A DNA stretch of 64,000 bases from an uncultured Alphaproteobacteria bacterium (GTDB taxonomy: Bacteria > Pseudomonadota > Alphaproteobacteria > HIMB59): assembly GCA_902524245.1 (NCBI GenBank), contig CABZCN010000001.1, positions 372,001 to 436,000 on the forward strand. Reading direction: 5' to 3'. Position numbers and translations under genes: made by a program. A model generated the notes under the pieces. The model was given only the letters and a program-made list of their open reading frames with translations, was not told where the DNA came from and did not search any database. Each line of letters opens with the position of its first letter. Positions within the stretch are counted from its first letter, which is position 1. Below, in pieces: positions 19,250 to 31,283 of the stretch.

Positions 19250-20481
19250 GTTAAAGTTACTTCTGCTCCATCATTACTTTGTACTAATATTTCGCCATTT
19301 AGATTTTCAATCATTTGTTTTGTTATGAATAGGCCGAGGCCCATATTTACCCCTTTTTCAGGTCTGCTAGAATAGAATGGTTTTCCAAAATTAGCTATAA
19401 ACTTCTTATCAAAACCAGGGCCATCATCTCTGATTTTGATGGAATAAGAATTTTTCGATGTCTCTGAAATTACTAATATTTGTCTATAAGCAAAACTTAT
19501 GGCATTTTTTATAATATTATTCATTGCTATGTTCAGTTCGGGTGTGATTTTAATGTTAATATTTTTAGAGTTTTCATCAGATCTGTAATCTAATTTCACA
19601 GCTCGATAGTTATTAGAAAATTGATCACATAAAGATTGCACGTACGCATCTAATGACATATTTGTAATTTCAGAAGAGAGTTCTTTTGACTCTGGATTTG
19701 TTGAGAGCTCTTTTAGTATTTCCTTACACCTGTCTAACTCTAATAATAGAGTTTTAATATCTTTCCCATAATCATCTTTTAATTTTTGATCTTTTTTTAA
19801 ATCATCAACAATTAAATTTATGGTATTCAGTGGTGTGCCTAATTCATGAACAGCTGCAGCTGCTAAACCTCCAACTTTTAAAAGCTCTTTTTCATTTTGA
19901 AGTTGTTTACTAGCTAACTCATATGCTTTTTGGGTGCTTTTGTAATTTAATGAAAAGTAATAAAGATAAAAAACTAAAAAAATACTACTTATGAATAAAG
20001 AAATCATAATAGCTAGGCTGTATGTAAAATTAATATTAGGATGCACAGACAAAGGAAGATTAATATAAAAGTTAAATATCAAAGCAAAACAAACTAATGC
20101 TAAACTTAAGATAATTATTATTCTTTCTATCGTGAGATATGATGCTGCAATAGCAATAGGAGCTAAGATAATAAATATAAAAGGATTAGTGTGTCCACCA
20201 TTTAAAGCAATCAAACTTGAAATTTGAACAATATCAAAACATAAAAATAAGAAGACTTGTTTTTCAGAAATAATTTTATCTCCTTTATTTAAATAAAATC
20301 CTAAGAGAATACTAGCCATTAAGATAAAAGCTATTATCCAAGAGCTCATTGCTACTGTCTTAGAAATTTCGAAAAAATACTGTGTTATAAATAAAGTGGC
20401 GGCCTGACCTCCAAAAGCAATTGCACGTATAATTAAAAAATCTGAAGAATTAACAAAAAGAAAGTTTTTTTGATTATTCAA
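19237..20481 (-). CDS. regB: Redox sensor histidine kinase RegB/ActS/PrrB
   Basis: Membrane sensor kinase of 414 aa with about six N-terminal membrane helices. The quinone-binding redox box GGHTNPF lies at residues 95-101, the phospho-accepting His is in AAVHELGTPLNTI near residue 212, and the conserved redox-active Cys lies in ELDRCKEIL, all hallmarks of RegB. The ATPase domain has MNNIIKNAISFA, DDGPGF and GLGLFITK. It starts with TTG directly after the TAG of gyrB (zero gap) and is followed by regA. Confidence 0.93.
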   Translation of the reverse strand: MNNQKNFLFVNSSDFLIIRAIAFGGQAATLFITQYFFEISKTVAMSSWIIAFILMASILLGFYLNKGDKIISEKQVFLFLCFDIVQISSLIALNGGHTNPFIFIILAPIAIAASYLTIERIIIILSLALVCFALIFNFYINLPLSVHPNINFTYSLAIMISLFISSIFLVFYLYYFSLNYKSTQKAYELASKQLQNEKELLKVGGLAAAAVHELGTPLNTINLIVDDLKKDQKLKDDYGKDIKTLLLELDRCKEILKELSTNPESKELSSEITNMSLDAYVQSLCDQFSNNYRAVKLDYRSDENSKNINIKITPELNIAMNNIIKNAISFAYRQILVISETSKNSYSIKIRDDGPGFDKKFIANFGKPFYSSRPEKGVNMGLGLFITKQMIENLNGEILVQSNDGAEVTLTWRI

Positions 20482-24017
<3,536 letters not shown>

Positions 24018-25127
24018 TTAAACTCTCATAGGCATTAAAATAAATAAACTTGTTGTATCTTTAGGGTCCTTTACTATTACTGGTGATGATTGATTTAGTA
24101 ACTCTAAAATCAAAGTGTCTCCTTCAACAACATCTTGTAAATCCAATATATATTTTGAATTAAAAAGTATTTCAAGACCATCTGAAGCATAATTTGCTGC
24201 AACCTCTTCGTCGCCTTTGTTACTGTCAGTGCTTGTGGCCATTATCTTGATGCTATTATTTTCAAATTGTAACTTTACTGTTGGTGTTTTGTCTTGATTA
24301 ACAGTTGAAACCCTATCAATGGCATTAAAAAAAGGCCCTGCCTCAACTTGTAATAATTTGTCATTCGATACAGGTATAACTTTTTCATAATCTGGAAATG
24401 TTCCATCTATTAGTTTACTTATTATAATGAAATTATCTGCTTCTAGACTCACTTGAGTATCAGTACATATTATTTTAACCTTACCTTCAAAATCACCTAA
24501 AATACGGTCTAATTGAAGTATAAATTTTCTAGGAAGTATAATTCCAGATATATTTATAACATTTGTTAAATCTAACTCTGTTTTAGCAAGTCTATGGCCG
24601 TCAGTAGCGACACACCTCAAAGTTGACTTTGGTCCGTTAGTAACAGTATGGAAGTATATGCCATTTAGGTAGTATCTCGTCTCTTCAGCAGATATAGCAA
24701 ATTTAGTTTTGTTAAAAAGCCTTTTTATCTGAGAGATTGTTAATTCGAATGAATTTGTTTGTTCTAAAGGAACAAATTTTGGGAATTCATCTGCAGATAA
24801 TGCATTTAACTCAAAGACTGAGTTATCAGAATTTATTATTAATCTATTTCCCTCTAATTTACATTTTACAATAGAGTTTTTTTTTGTCTTACGAATTATA
24901 TCAGTTAAAATTCTTGAATTTACTGTTGCTTCGCCATTTTTTGAAGAGTCGGTTGATACGAATTCTCTAATGGAAATATCCATATCTGTTGATCTAATTT
25001 CTACTTGGTTATTATCACATTTTATATAAATGTTAGAAAGAATTGGAATTGTAGATCTACTGTCAACAATTGAACTAACGTGAGTTAAGACTCTTAAAAA
25101 AGCCTCTCGACTTACTCTAAAATCCAT
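24018..25127 (-). CDS. dnaN: DNA polymerase III beta sliding clamp
   Basis: Replication clamp of 369 aa, normal length, made of three similar domains. Recognisable: FLRVLTHVSSIVDSRSTIPILSNI at the N-terminus, RYYLNGIYF and VATDGHRLAKTEL in the middle, and the C-terminal SSPVIVKDPKD followed by LFILMPMRV, the conserved clamp end. It begins directly after the dnaA stop (TAA then ATG) and is joined to recF in the same way. Confidence 0.96.
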   Translation of the reverse strand: MDFRVSREAFLRVLTHVSSIVDSRSTIPILSNIYIKCDNNQVEIRSTDMDISIREFVSTDSSKNGEATVNSRILTDIIRKTKKNSIVKCKLEGNRLIINSDNSVFELNALSADEFPKFVPLEQTNSFELTISQIKRLFNKTKFAISAEETRYYLNGIYFHTVTNGPKSTLRCVATDGHRLAKTELDLTNVINISGIILPRKFILQLDRILGDFEGKVKIICTDTQVSLEADNFIIISKLIDGTFPDYEKVIPVSNDKLLQVEAGPFFNAIDRVSTVNQDKTPTVKLQFENNSIKIMATSTDSNKGDEEVAANYASDGLEILFNSKYILDLQDVVEGDTLILELLNQSSPVIVKDPKDTTSLFILMPMRV

Positions 25128-26525
25128 TTAAGAAGTTTGCAATATTCTAGTCAAAAGTTCAATATCTTCTGCTAGGTTAGGATCATTTACCATAATTTCT
25201 TCGATAGTTTTAATAGCATGAATAACAGTGGTATGATCTCTGCCACCAAATTTTCTACCAATTTCAGGTAAAGATCTTGTGGTGATTGACTTAGCTAAAT
25301 ACATTGCAACTTGTCTTGGACGCGCCACAGACCTTGATCTTCTCGGTGAATGCATATCTGAAAGCTTAATGTTATAATGCTCAACAACTTTCTTTTGAAT
25401 TTCATCAATTGTAATTTTTCTTGAATTAGTCCTGAGTAAGTCTTTTAAAACATCTTTTACTAGGTCAACAGATATTTCTGAGTCCTGAATTGAAGCATGA
25501 ACTGCTAATCTATTCAAGGCACCTTCCATTTCTCTAACATTATTTGTGATCTTATTTGCTAAAAATTCCATTACTTCTTGTTTTAGTTTTAAAGATTTTT
25601 GTTCAGCTTTAGCCTGCAGAATACCTAATCGTAATTCATAAGTTAAGGGATGTATATCAGCTACTAATCCCCAGCCTAATCTGGACTTTAATCTGTCCTC
25701 TAATCCATCAAGATCAGCAGGGGATTTATCAGCTGAAATAATAATTTGTCTTTTTTTGTCAATTAAAGTATTGAAAGTATGAAAGAATTCTTCCTGTGTG
25801 TTATCTTTACCAATAATAAATTGCACATCATCAATCATTAAAACATCTACTGATCTGAATTGTTCTTTAAAACTCATGATATTTTTAAATCTAAGAGCTT
25901 TAATAAACTGATACATAAATTTTTCAGCTGTTAAATAGACAACATTTTTTTTAGGATTTCTTTTTTTTATATTCCAGGCAACTGCATGCATTAAATGTGT
26001 TTTTCCTAATCCAACACCACCATACAAAAATAATGGATTAAAGCTTACAACTTCTGATTGTGCTACACGTTGAGCTGCTGCGTATGCTAACTCGTTGGGT
26101 TTACCAACAATAAAATTATCAAAAGTAAATTTTGGATCTAATGGTGCAGAAATATCATCATAATATGTGTCTTCGTCATCATCTTTATCTTCATAGATGA
26201 CTTCTGTGCCAGGAATAATTCGATTATTATTTTCTTTGACCAGTATAGCTAATTTATCAATGCTATGACCTTGGTCCATATAAGCTTTTTTAATAACAGA
26301 AGCATAATTTTTTATTATCCAGTCACGTAAAAACCTAGTTGGAACTGAGAGAGTAAGAGAAGTGTCAATTAAAGACTCAAAATAAATCGGTTTAATCCAG
26401 TTTTGGAAGGTATCTTTATCTAGTGATTTTTTTAATTCAGATGTGATCTTCGGCCAGGACACATCTATGCCACCTTGATGCTTTTCGTCTTCCACTAACT
26501 TAATTCCTTCCTCTAAAAGATGCAC
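25128..26525 (-). CDS. dnaA: Chromosomal replication initiator DnaA
   Basis: Initiator ATPase of 465 aa. Domain I is near the start (WPKITSELKKSLDKDTFQNWIKP). The AAA+ domain has Walker A FLYGGVGLGKTHLMHAVAW and Walker B DVLMIDDVQFI. Domain IV carries the DnaA-box-binding signature RPRQVAMYLAKSITTRSLPEIGRKFGGRDHTTVIHA. The ORF-track start is a GTG at 26525; a second GTG ten codons later is also possible, so the exact start is uncertain. It is downstream of rpsT on the same strand, with an AT-rich gap holding a T8A8 block. Confidence 0.96.
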   Translation of the reverse strand: MHLLEEGIKLVEDEKHQGGIDVSWPKITSELKKSLDKDTFQNWIKPIYFESLIDTSLTLSVPTRFLRDWIIKNYASVIKKAYMDQGHSIDKLAILVKENNNRIIPGTEVIYEDKDDDEDTYYDDISAPLDPKFTFDNFIVGKPNELAYAAAQRVAQSEVVSFNPLFLYGGVGLGKTHLMHAVAWNIKKRNPKKNVVYLTAEKFMYQFIKALRFKNIMSFKEQFRSVDVLMIDDVQFIIGKDNTQEEFFHTFNTLIDKKRQIIISADKSPADLDGLEDRLKSRLGWGLVADIHPLTYELRLGILQAKAEQKSLKLKQEVMEFLANKITNNVREMEGALNRLAVHASIQDSEISVDLVKDVLKDLLRTNSRKITIDEIQKKVVEHYNIKLSDMHSPRRSRSVARPRQVAMYLAKSITTRSLPEIGRKFGGRDHTTVIHAIKTIEEIMVNDPNLAEDIELLTRILQTS

Positions 26526-26601
26526 TATTTAAGCATGAAAAGTTAAAAAAGAAGAATAAAAAAAAATGTTTTTTTTAAAAAAAATTGCTTGAAAAAAAAA
26601 A

Positions 26602-26868
26602 TTATTTTGAAATTGCAGTTATATCTTTTTGTAGTTTTGAAATAGTTCTAGATGCCTTATTAAGGTGCATAATTTTCTTTTTAGTAGATTTATGCAATAC
26701 AGACATAACTACTTTTAGTTTCGCCATTGATTCCTCTACCTTTTTATCTTTAATGAGTTTATCAATTGCCTTTAGTTGGGTTGAAACATTTGATTTTACA
26801 GCTTTGTTAACTGTCTTTTTTCTATCAGACTGTCGAAGTCTTTTTTTTGCTGATTTATGTTGTGGCAT
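26602..26868 (-). CDS. rpsT: Small ribosomal subunit protein bS20
   Basis: Lys/Arg-rich protein of 88 aa. It begins MPQHKSAKKRLRQSDRKK, the typical S20 N-terminus that binds 16S rRNA. It lies between mutM and dnaA on the same strand, the usual alphaproteobacterial order. The opposite-strand ORF at 26585-26872 is a shadow. Confidence 0.94.
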   Translation of the reverse strand: MPQHKSAKKRLRQSDRKKTVNKAVKSNVSTQLKAIDKLIKDKKVEESMAKLKVVMSVLHKSTKKKIMHLNKASRTISKLQKDITAISK

Positions 26869-26913
26869 ATAAAAATATTATTAACAGGTTGTTCGTCTAA
26901 AAGCGTTAATAAC

Positions 26914-26922
26914 TTATACACA
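26914..26922 (+). promoter_or_regulatory. DnaA box in the mutM-rpsT gap
   Basis: TTATACACA matches the 9-mer TTATNCACA. It lies 46 bp before the rpsT start in the 59-bp gap upstream of rpsT-dnaA. This is a plausible site for DnaA autoregulation; a single box is too little to claim an origin. Confidence 0.4.
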
Positions 26923-26927
26923 TTTTT

Positions 26928-27746
26928 TTATTTTTGTAAAGTAGGTGAAAAAAAAGTTGAACGCCCATTTTGGATAATTTTTTTTATCTTATAGGTCTTT
27001 TTTTTGTATATAACATGTTTCTTTTGATAAACCTTAAATAAACTTTGAAAACTTCCGAGGGTTCCATCAGGGGATTTATAATCATTTATTGAAGAGCCAC
27101 CATTTTTTAAAGATAATTTCAATACAAATTTACAAGAGCTTAATAACTTAGATATTTCAGCTTTTTTAAGTGTGTGTGTAAGTCTTTGAGGATTTAACCT
27201 TGAGTGAAAAAGAGCCTCATTAGCGTATATGTTTCCAATACCCACTATTAAACTTTGATCTAGGAGAGCTTGTTTCAAAGAAATTTTTTTCTTTATAAGT
27301 ATATTGTATATCTTATTTAAATTAACTTTGTTGACTAGTAAGTCAGTGCCATATTTATTAAAAAAAAATTTAACTTCTTTTGAATCTTTAAGTCTAAAAA
27401 ACATGCCAAACCTACGAGGATCATTAAAAATAATTTTAAATTCGTTAAATTGTAGAACAACATGATCATGTTTTTCTTTTTTATAATTCTCGTTTAAATA
27501 AAACTTTAATCGACCGCTCATTCCCAAATGAATAATTACGTAATTATCATTTTCTAATCCTATGATTATGTATTTTGCAAAACGTTCAACGGATATGATT
27601 TTTTTCTGAGATATTTGCTCAAGATCTTTAAAGTTTAAATTTTTCCTTAGTTTTTTTTGTGACCTATTTATAGAAATAATTTTTTTTCCTTTAACTTTTG
27701 ACTTTAAATATCTTATTGTGGTTTCTACTTCAGGTAATTCAGGCAT
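26928..27746 (-). CDS. mutM: Formamidopyrimidine-DNA glycosylase with zincless finger
   Basis: Removes 8-oxoguanine and other oxidised bases. 272 aa beginning MPELPEVETT, with catalytic Pro2 and Glu3, which fixes the start. Also seen: Lys in RFAKYIIIG, HLGMSGRL, DPRRFGMFF, the helix-two-turn-helix VGIGNIYANEALF and GGSSINDY. The usual C-terminal zinc finger (two CxxC pairs) has no cysteine at all: VYQKKHVIYKKKTYKIKKIIQNGRSTFFSPTLQ, although the DNA-contacting Arg of GRSTFF is kept. This resembles the zincless finger of NEIL1-type enzymes. The start codon overlaps the divergent ubiE start. Confidence 0.93.
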   Translation of the reverse strand: MPELPEVETTIRYLKSKVKGKKIISINRSQKKLRKNLNFKDLEQISQKKIISVERFAKYIIIGLENDNYVIIHLGMSGRLKFYLNENYKKEKHDHVVLQFNEFKIIFNDPRRFGMFFRLKDSKEVKFFFNKYGTDLLVNKVNLNKIYNILIKKKISLKQALLDQSLIVGIGNIYANEALFHSRLNPQRLTHTLKKAEISKLLSSCKFVLKLSLKNGGSSINDYKSPDGTLGSFQSLFKVYQKKHVIYKKKTYKIKKIIQNGRSTFFSPTLQK

Positions 27747-28446
27747 GATAACTAAAAATAATTCAAATCATTATAATATTACAGATATTTTTGAAAATGT
27801 ATCTCATGCAAAATATGACTTAATGAACGATATTATGAGTTTTGGCATACATAGACTTTGGAAAAAATATTTTGTTGATCTTGTATTATCAAAACATACT
27901 GACAATGAGAAAATTTTAGACATTGCAAGTGGCAGTGGGGATATTTTTAATTTGCTTCCTATTTCAAAAAATCTTTATGCTTTAGACCCCGTTTCTGAAA
28001 TGCATAATATATCTAGAAAAAAAAATAGTTCTAAAATAATTAATTACGAAGTTGGTTATGCAGAAAATTTGCCGTATAAGAAAAATTTTTTTCAAATTAT
28101 AACATGTACTTACGGTGTAAGAAATTTTAAAAAACGAAAAAATGGTTTTTCTGAGATTTATAGATGTCTCAAAAAAAATGGTTATTTTTTTATTATGGAA
28201 TTTGGTATTCCAAAAAGAGATTTATTAAAAAATCCATACAAAAAATTTTTAAAATATGTTTTACCTTTTACCGGTAGCATTATCTCCAATGATAGACATA
28301 GTTATAAATACTTAGCTGACAGTATTATTTCTTTTCCTAATCAAAATAACCTTCTTAAAGAACTGATAAATACAGGTTTTTCTCATATTAAAACTATTGA
28401 TTTCATTTCTGGAGCTAACAGCATATATATAGTGCAGAAAAAATGA
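27745..28446 (+). CDS. ubiE: Ubiquinone/menaquinone C-methyltransferase UbiE
   Basis: SAM-dependent methyltransferase of about 233 aa in quinone biosynthesis. SAM motif I is ILDIASGSGDIFNL; the family motifs YGVRNFKKRKNGFSEIYRCLKKNGYFFIMEF and YKYLADSIISFP are present. The track start at 27718 is a GTG inside mutM; the ATG at 27745 is preferred and overlaps the mutM start codon by 2 nt, leaving no room for a separate promoter. ubiB, usually next in alphaproteobacteria, is absent; the coaC start overlaps the ubiE stop by 4 nt. Confidence 0.9.
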   Translation: MITKNNSNHYNITDIFENVSHAKYDLMNDIMSFGIHRLWKKYFVDLVLSKHTDNEKILDIASGSGDIFNLLPISKNLYALDPVSEMHNISRKKNSSKIINYEVGYAENLPYKKNFFQIITCTYGVRNFKKRKNGFSEIYRCLKKNGYFFIMEFGIPKRDLLKNPYKKFLKYVLPFTGSIISNDRHSYKYLADSIISFPNQNNLLKELINTGFSHIKTIDFISGANSIYIVQKK

Positions 28447-28961
28447 AAATTTTAATAATAATAACGGGGAGTGTTGGCTGTTATAAATCTTTAGATCTAA
28501 TTCGTGAGTGCCAAAAAAAAGCCATTGAATATGAAGTTATTGCAACAAAAAACACTTATGAGTTTATTTCTAAACTACTACTTGAAACAATTTCCAATAA
28601 GCCAGTGTATTCAGAGCTCTTTGATTTGGATATGGAAAAAAAAATTGGTCACATAAAATTAGCACGAGATAATACTCATATTGTTGTTTACCCTGCGACA
28701 GCTAATATAATTTCAAAATTTGCAAAAGGTTTTTGTGATGACCTAGCTCTAACATGTATGATTGCTGCAAACAAACCTATACATTTTGCACCTGCAATGA
28801 ATAAAGAAATGTGGGCTAATCAAATTATTCAAGACAATGTGGACTATTTAAGGAAAATTGGTCATCATTTTATTGGCCCAGATGATGGATCTTTAGCTTG
28901 TGGTGAATATGGTAGTGGTCGATTAGTTGATCCTAGTGAAATAATTAGTCAACTTAAGTAA
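28443..28961 (+). CDS. coaC: Phosphopantothenoylcysteine decarboxylase (CoaC part of CoaBC)
   Basis: Flavoprotein domain of 172 aa that decarboxylates 4'-phosphopantothenoylcysteine in CoA synthesis. Key residues are intact: GSVGCYKSLDLIR, catalytic His in IGHIKLAR, Asn in FAPAMNKEMW, and Cys in GSLACGEYGSGRL. In most bacteria this is the N-terminal half of a CoaBC fusion of about 400 aa. Here a single TAA (28959-28961) follows SQLK and the CoaB half continues in the same frame. Confidence 0.92.
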   Translation: MKILIIITGSVGCYKSLDLIRECQKKAIEYEVIATKNTYEFISKLLLETISNKPVYSELFDLDMEKKIGHIKLARDNTHIVVYPATANIISKFAKGFCDDLALTCMIAANKPIHFAPAMNKEMWANQIIQDNVDYLRKIGHHFIGPDDGSLACGEYGSGRLVDPSEIISQLK

Positions 28962-29600
28962 TTGAAACACGCATTAATAACTATTGGGTGCACTCGAGAG
29001 TATATAGATCCAGTAAGATATATGTCAAATGAGTCATCAGGTCGGCAAGGCATAGCTTTAATAAAAAGCCTATTAAAATTTAATTATAAAGTTATTTGTT
29101 TACATGGATATCTTCAAACAAAACAAATAGTTTCAAAAAATGTTAAATTTATCTTCACTCCTACAGCAGATGAAATGTTAAAAGAAGCAAAAAAATATAA
29201 GTCTATCGACTTAGGAATTTTTAATGCTGCGGTAAGTGATTATAAAGCTAAAAAATATAATAAACTGAAAATTAAGAAAAAAAATGGAATATCTTTAAAA
29301 TTAATTAATAACCCTGATATTTTAAAATCAATGTCATTCGGAAAATATAAACCTAAGGTTACAGTCGGATTTGCTTATGAAACAGATGATGTATTTCAAA
29401 ATGCAAAAAAAAAATTGCTTTCCAAAAATTGTGATTATTTAGTTTTGAACTTTCCAACAGCAGAAAATAAAATTTTTAATTCAAAATACAATAATGGTAT
29501 TTTAATTGGAAAGTCAGGTGACTTTTTAAATTTAGGAAATGTAAGTAAAACGGTTTTTGCAAATAAAATTGTTAAATACATAAGCAATAGAGAAAATTAG
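28962..29600 (+). CDS. coaB: Phosphopantothenate-cysteine ligase (CoaB part of CoaBC)
   Basis: CTP-dependent ligase domain of 212 aa that joins phosphopantothenate and cysteine. Well conserved: HALITIGCTREYIDPVRYMSNESSGRQG at the N-terminus, FNAAVSDYKAKKYNKLKIKK with catalytic Asn and Lys region, and VGFAYETDD. It follows coaC with no gap in the same frame; TTG is the first codon after the TAA. Intact motifs on both sides argue for two separately started proteins, not a decaying gene. Reinitiation after the stop is inferred from similar TAATTG joints elsewhere in the window. Confidence 0.88.
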   Translation: MKHALITIGCTREYIDPVRYMSNESSGRQGIALIKSLLKFNYKVICLHGYLQTKQIVSKNVKFIFTPTADEMLKEAKKYKSIDLGIFNAAVSDYKAKKYNKLKIKKKNGISLKLINNPDILKSMSFGKYKPKVTVGFAYETDDVFQNAKKKLLSKNCDYLVLNFPTAENKIFNSKYNNGILIGKSGDFLNLGNVSKTVFANKIVKYISNREN

Positions 29601-29601
29601 G

Positions 29602-30045
29602 ATGGTTCATATAAAAGTAAAAAAAATAAACGATAACGTAATTCTTCCAACTTATGAGACATCATCTAGTGCAGGGATGGATATTAGAGCATTCTTACCT
29701 AATGGAAAAGTTAGCATACTACCAAAAGAAACAAAACTAATTGGAACTGGATTATTTTTTGAAATTCCAAATGGATTAGAAGTTCAAATTAGGCCTCGAA
29801 GTGGACTGGCTGTGAAAAACTATATTACTGTTCTTAACAGTCCAGGAACTATAGATGCGGACTATCGAGGGGAAATAAAAGTGATTTTAATAAATCATGG
29901 ATCAAAAATGTTTGAAATTGAAGATAAAATGAGGATTGCACAAATGGTTGTGTCAAAATATGAAAAGGTTAATTTTGAACTGGTAAGTGATTTAAGTGAA
30001 AGTGAGAGGGGGAGTGGTGGTTTTGGATCAACAGGAACAGAGTGA
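29602..30045 (+). CDS. dut: Deoxyuridine 5'-triphosphate nucleotidohydrolase
   Basis: Trimeric dUTPase of 147 aa that keeps uracil out of DNA and supplies dUMP for dTMP synthesis. All five motifs are visible: SAGMDIRAFL, RPRSGLAVKN, GTIDADYRGEIKV, RIAQMVV and the C-terminal GSGGFGSTG. It starts 1 nt after the coaB stop; its end overlaps the next gene. Confidence 0.96.
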   Translation: MVHIKVKKINDNVILPTYETSSSAGMDIRAFLPNGKVSILPKETKLIGTGLFFEIPNGLEVQIRPRSGLAVKNYITVLNSPGTIDADYRGEIKVILINHGSKMFEIEDKMRIAQMVVSKYEKVNFELVSDLSESERGSGGFGSTGTE

Positions 30046-30766
30046 AAAACTGATTGAAGAGTTTGGAAGACAAATTTTAGTTCCTGGAATAAATGAAGAG
30101 GGGCAAATAAATATCTCTAAGAAAAAAATTTGTATAATTGGCTTAGGCGCTCTGGGAACTGTTGCATCTCAATATCTTGTTCGAGCTGGGGTTGGTGAAA
30201 TTCATCTTGTTGATTATGATATTATAGAGAAGTCAAATTTACATCGTCAAATTAACTACGATAAAGATGATGTTGGTAAATTTAAATCAAATACTTCAAA
30301 ACATAAGCTTAAAAATATAAATGACTCAACAATAATAAAAGAGCATTCTTTAAATTTTCAGTCTTTCATAAAAAAAAATCCAAATAATAATTTTGATTTA
30401 ATATTTGATTGCACGGATAATCATCAGAACAAAATTTTTTCTTCAAAATATTCTAAAGCTAATAAAATTTCATTTGTATCCATATCAATTAATTCTTCAG
30501 AGGGTATATACTTTGCACAAAACAATGAAGAAAATAATCCATCATGTTTTGAGTGCCTTTTTCCTAAAGCTGATCAGAAACACCGTTGTCTTAACAGTGC
30601 AATGGTAGGTCCAGTTGCAGGATTTGTTACTAGTTTTGCTTGTATGAAAATTATATTTGCCCTTGCCAAAATAAAAACTCAATTGAAAAGTGAAATCAAT
30701 TTGATAGACCTTTTGACTTCAGACATAAACAAACTACAATTGAGTAATAAAGATTGTCCTCATTAA
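30017..30766 (+). CDS. ThiF/MoeB/HesA-family E1-like adenylyltransferase
   Basis: About 249 aa. ATP-binding [21 protein letters not shown], the arginine finger motif SNLHRQINY, and a CFEC pair as in the MoeB/ThiF zinc site. It would adenylate the C-terminus of a ubiquitin-like sulfur carrier (MoaD, ThiS or similar); no carrier gene is next to it, so the partner is unknown. The second CxxC is degenerate: the protein ends NKDCPH. The start is uncertain: the track uses GTG at 29996 deep inside dut, while an AGAGGGGGA site favours GTG at 30014/30017 or TTG at 30023. It overlaps dut and is 1 nt from fabA. Confidence 0.78.
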   Translation: MVLDQQEQSEKLIEEFGRQILVPGINEEGQINISKKKICIIGLGALGTVASQYLVRAGVGEIHLVDYDIIEKSNLHRQINYDKDDVGKFKSNTSKHKLKNINDSTIIKEHSLNFQSFIKKNPNNNFDLIFDCTDNHQNKIFSSKYSKANKISFVSISINSSEGIYFAQNNEENNPSCFECLFPKADQKHRCLNSAMVGPVAGFVTSFACMKIIFALAKIKTQLKSEINLIDLLTSDINKLQLSNKDCPH

Positions 30767-30767
30767 G

Positions 30768-31283
30768 ATGAATACATTTACACCTCAATCTAGTTATAGT
30801 TATGAAGAAATCATTGAGTGTGGGAAAGGAAATTTATTTGGAAAGGGAAATGCCCAATTACCAGCACCTCCTATGCTTATGTTTGATCGCATCACTAATG
30901 TCAATAAAGATGGCGGAGTGCATGGAAAAGGAGAGATAACTGCTGAACTGGATATAAATGCAGAATTATGGTTCTTTAAATGTCATTTCTTGGGTGATCC
31001 TATAATGCCAGGTTGTTTGGGTCTTGACGCTTTATGGCAAATGTTGGGTTTTTATCTAGGTTGGCTTGGGTATCCTGGAAAAGGTCGTGCTTTGGGTGTT
31101 GGGGAAATAAAATTTGTTGAAGAAATAAAACCGAACAAAGAATTAATAAAATATAAAGTTAGTTTAAAAAAAACTTTAAATAAAAAAGGGTTATCAATAG
31201 GGTATGGAGATGGACAGATAATTCACAAAGAAAAAATAATTTACCATGCCAATGATTTAAAAGTGGGTTTATTCAATGAGTAA
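30768..31283 (+). CDS. fabA: 3-hydroxydecanoyl-ACP dehydratase/isomerase
   Basis: Dehydrates hydroxyacyl-ACP and isomerises trans-2-decenoyl-ACP to the cis-3 form, the branch point to unsaturated fatty acids. 171 aa, standard. The active site [23 protein letters not shown] contains the catalytic His and Asp. The start lies 1 nt after the ThiF-like gene, and the end overlaps fabB by 8 nt. Confidence 0.96.
   Translation: MNTFTPQSSYSYEEIIECGKGNLFGKGNAQLPAPPMLMFDRITNVNKDGGVHGKGEITAELDINAELWFFKCHFLGDPIMPGCLGLDALWQMLGFYLGWLGYPGKGRALGVGEIKFVEEIKPNKELIKYKVSLKKTLNKKGLSIGYGDGQIIHKEKIIYHANDLKVGLFNE

Noticed and set aside
26585-26872. ORF opposite rpsT (95 aa)
   Set aside because: Shadow of the S20 gene; hydrophobic composition arises from the antisense of Lys-rich codons.
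28443-29600. coaBC as a pseudogene
   Set aside because: Both halves keep all catalytic motifs and the stop lies exactly at the domain junction; other genes here are joined the same way.
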